Of a stretch of 30,016 nt of DNA, positions 29,975-30,016 are shown piece by piece. A model generated the notes under the pieces. It was not told the DNA's origin. It did no database searches and worked only from the letters and a program-made list of their open reading frames with translations. Positions within the stretch are counted from its first letter, which is position 1; each line of letters begins with the position of its first letter. Source of the DNA: Ruminococcaceae bacterium UBA5408 (GTDB lineage: Bacteria > Bacillota > Clostridia > Oscillospirales > Acutalibacteraceae); contig DHNU01000030.1 in the NCBI GenBank assembly GCA_002407645.1, positions 1-30,016 on the forward strand, in the 5' to 3' direction. The translations under genes and the position numbers were made by a program.

Positions 29975-30016
29975 GACTGTAGATTTCTAAAAATATAATT
30001 TAGTATATATTATAAG

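Noticed and set aside
1..30016. CRISPR array, tRNA or rRNA genes, transposase or integrase genes
   Set aside because: I found no regularly spaced identical repeats, no cloverleaf-like sequence with a GTTCGANNC arm, no rRNA segments and no transposase motifs.

Overview
The window looks like the chromosome of an uncultured low-GC spore-forming Clostridia, most likely Oscillospirales. The reasons are the SpoVT regulator, the Firmicutes gene order rimP-nusA-ylxR-ylxQ-infB-rbfA-nrnA-truB-ribF-rpsO-pnp, a short ProB, strong AGGAGG ribosome sites, near-consensus sigma-A promoters with 17-nt spacers, and frequent TTG starts. The lineage is inferred from gene content; no 16S gene is present. Nearly all genes lie on the + strand. 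Two short units are on the - strand: a lipoprotein, and three small unknown genes.

Layout. 1-254: tail of a DUF1284 protein. 255-962: AT-rich gene-free DNA with three decayed repeat copies. 963-2046: rplM-rpsI behind a promoter and an L13-type leader. 2128-3091: a pentapeptide-repeat gene and a remnant of a DUF4097-like gene. 3536-4920: a secreted DUF348/G5/3D cell-wall protein. 4927-5200: repeats, including one copy of a ~100-bp palindromic element whose inverted second copy is at 9754-9855. 5235-5626: a small membrane protein. 5753-9707: rpe followed by four Rnf-like genes (C, D, E, A). 10086-10619: a - strand lipoprotein. 10759-11359: spoVT. 11422-22287: the translation, transcription and RNA-decay superoperon. 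22509-22952: a small unknown membrane-anchored protein. 23090-26123: proB-proA and an unknown membrane protein. 26124-27077 (- strand): three small unknown genes, one of 55 codons. 27161-29400: a YfcE-type phosphodiesterase and a phosphoglucomutase. 29446-29974: two tandem structured small-RNA genes with a truncated third copy between them.

The most unusual content is the Rnf-like cluster. The subunits are recognisable as RnfC, RnfD, RnfE and RnfA and their frames are intact and tightly coupled. However, rnfG and rnfB are absent. All four membrane cysteines that hold the RnfA/RnfE [2Fe-2S] cluster are replaced (Ser29 and Thr117 in RnfA; Tyr33 and Ser116 in RnfE). The RnfD flavin-attachment threonine position is alanine, and the RnfC NADH/FMN motifs are unrecognisable. 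Only the two [4Fe-4S] ferredoxin motifs of RnfC survive. This suggests a repurposed, previously undescribed Rnf-derived membrane complex. The second highlight is the small-RNA array, where a stem shows a compensatory base change between copies. Other notable points are an apparent ATT start codon for truB, a long near-continuous hairpin between rpsO and pnp resembling an RNase III-type control site, and structured leaders at rplM, rimP and rpsO.

Functionally the window is mostly housekeeping: ribosome proteins and maturation factors, initiation factor 2, NusA, RNA modification and decay, flavin cofactor synthesis, proline synthesis, sugar-phosphate metabolism and spore-stage regulation. Assignments rest on motifs read by eye; no database search was run.
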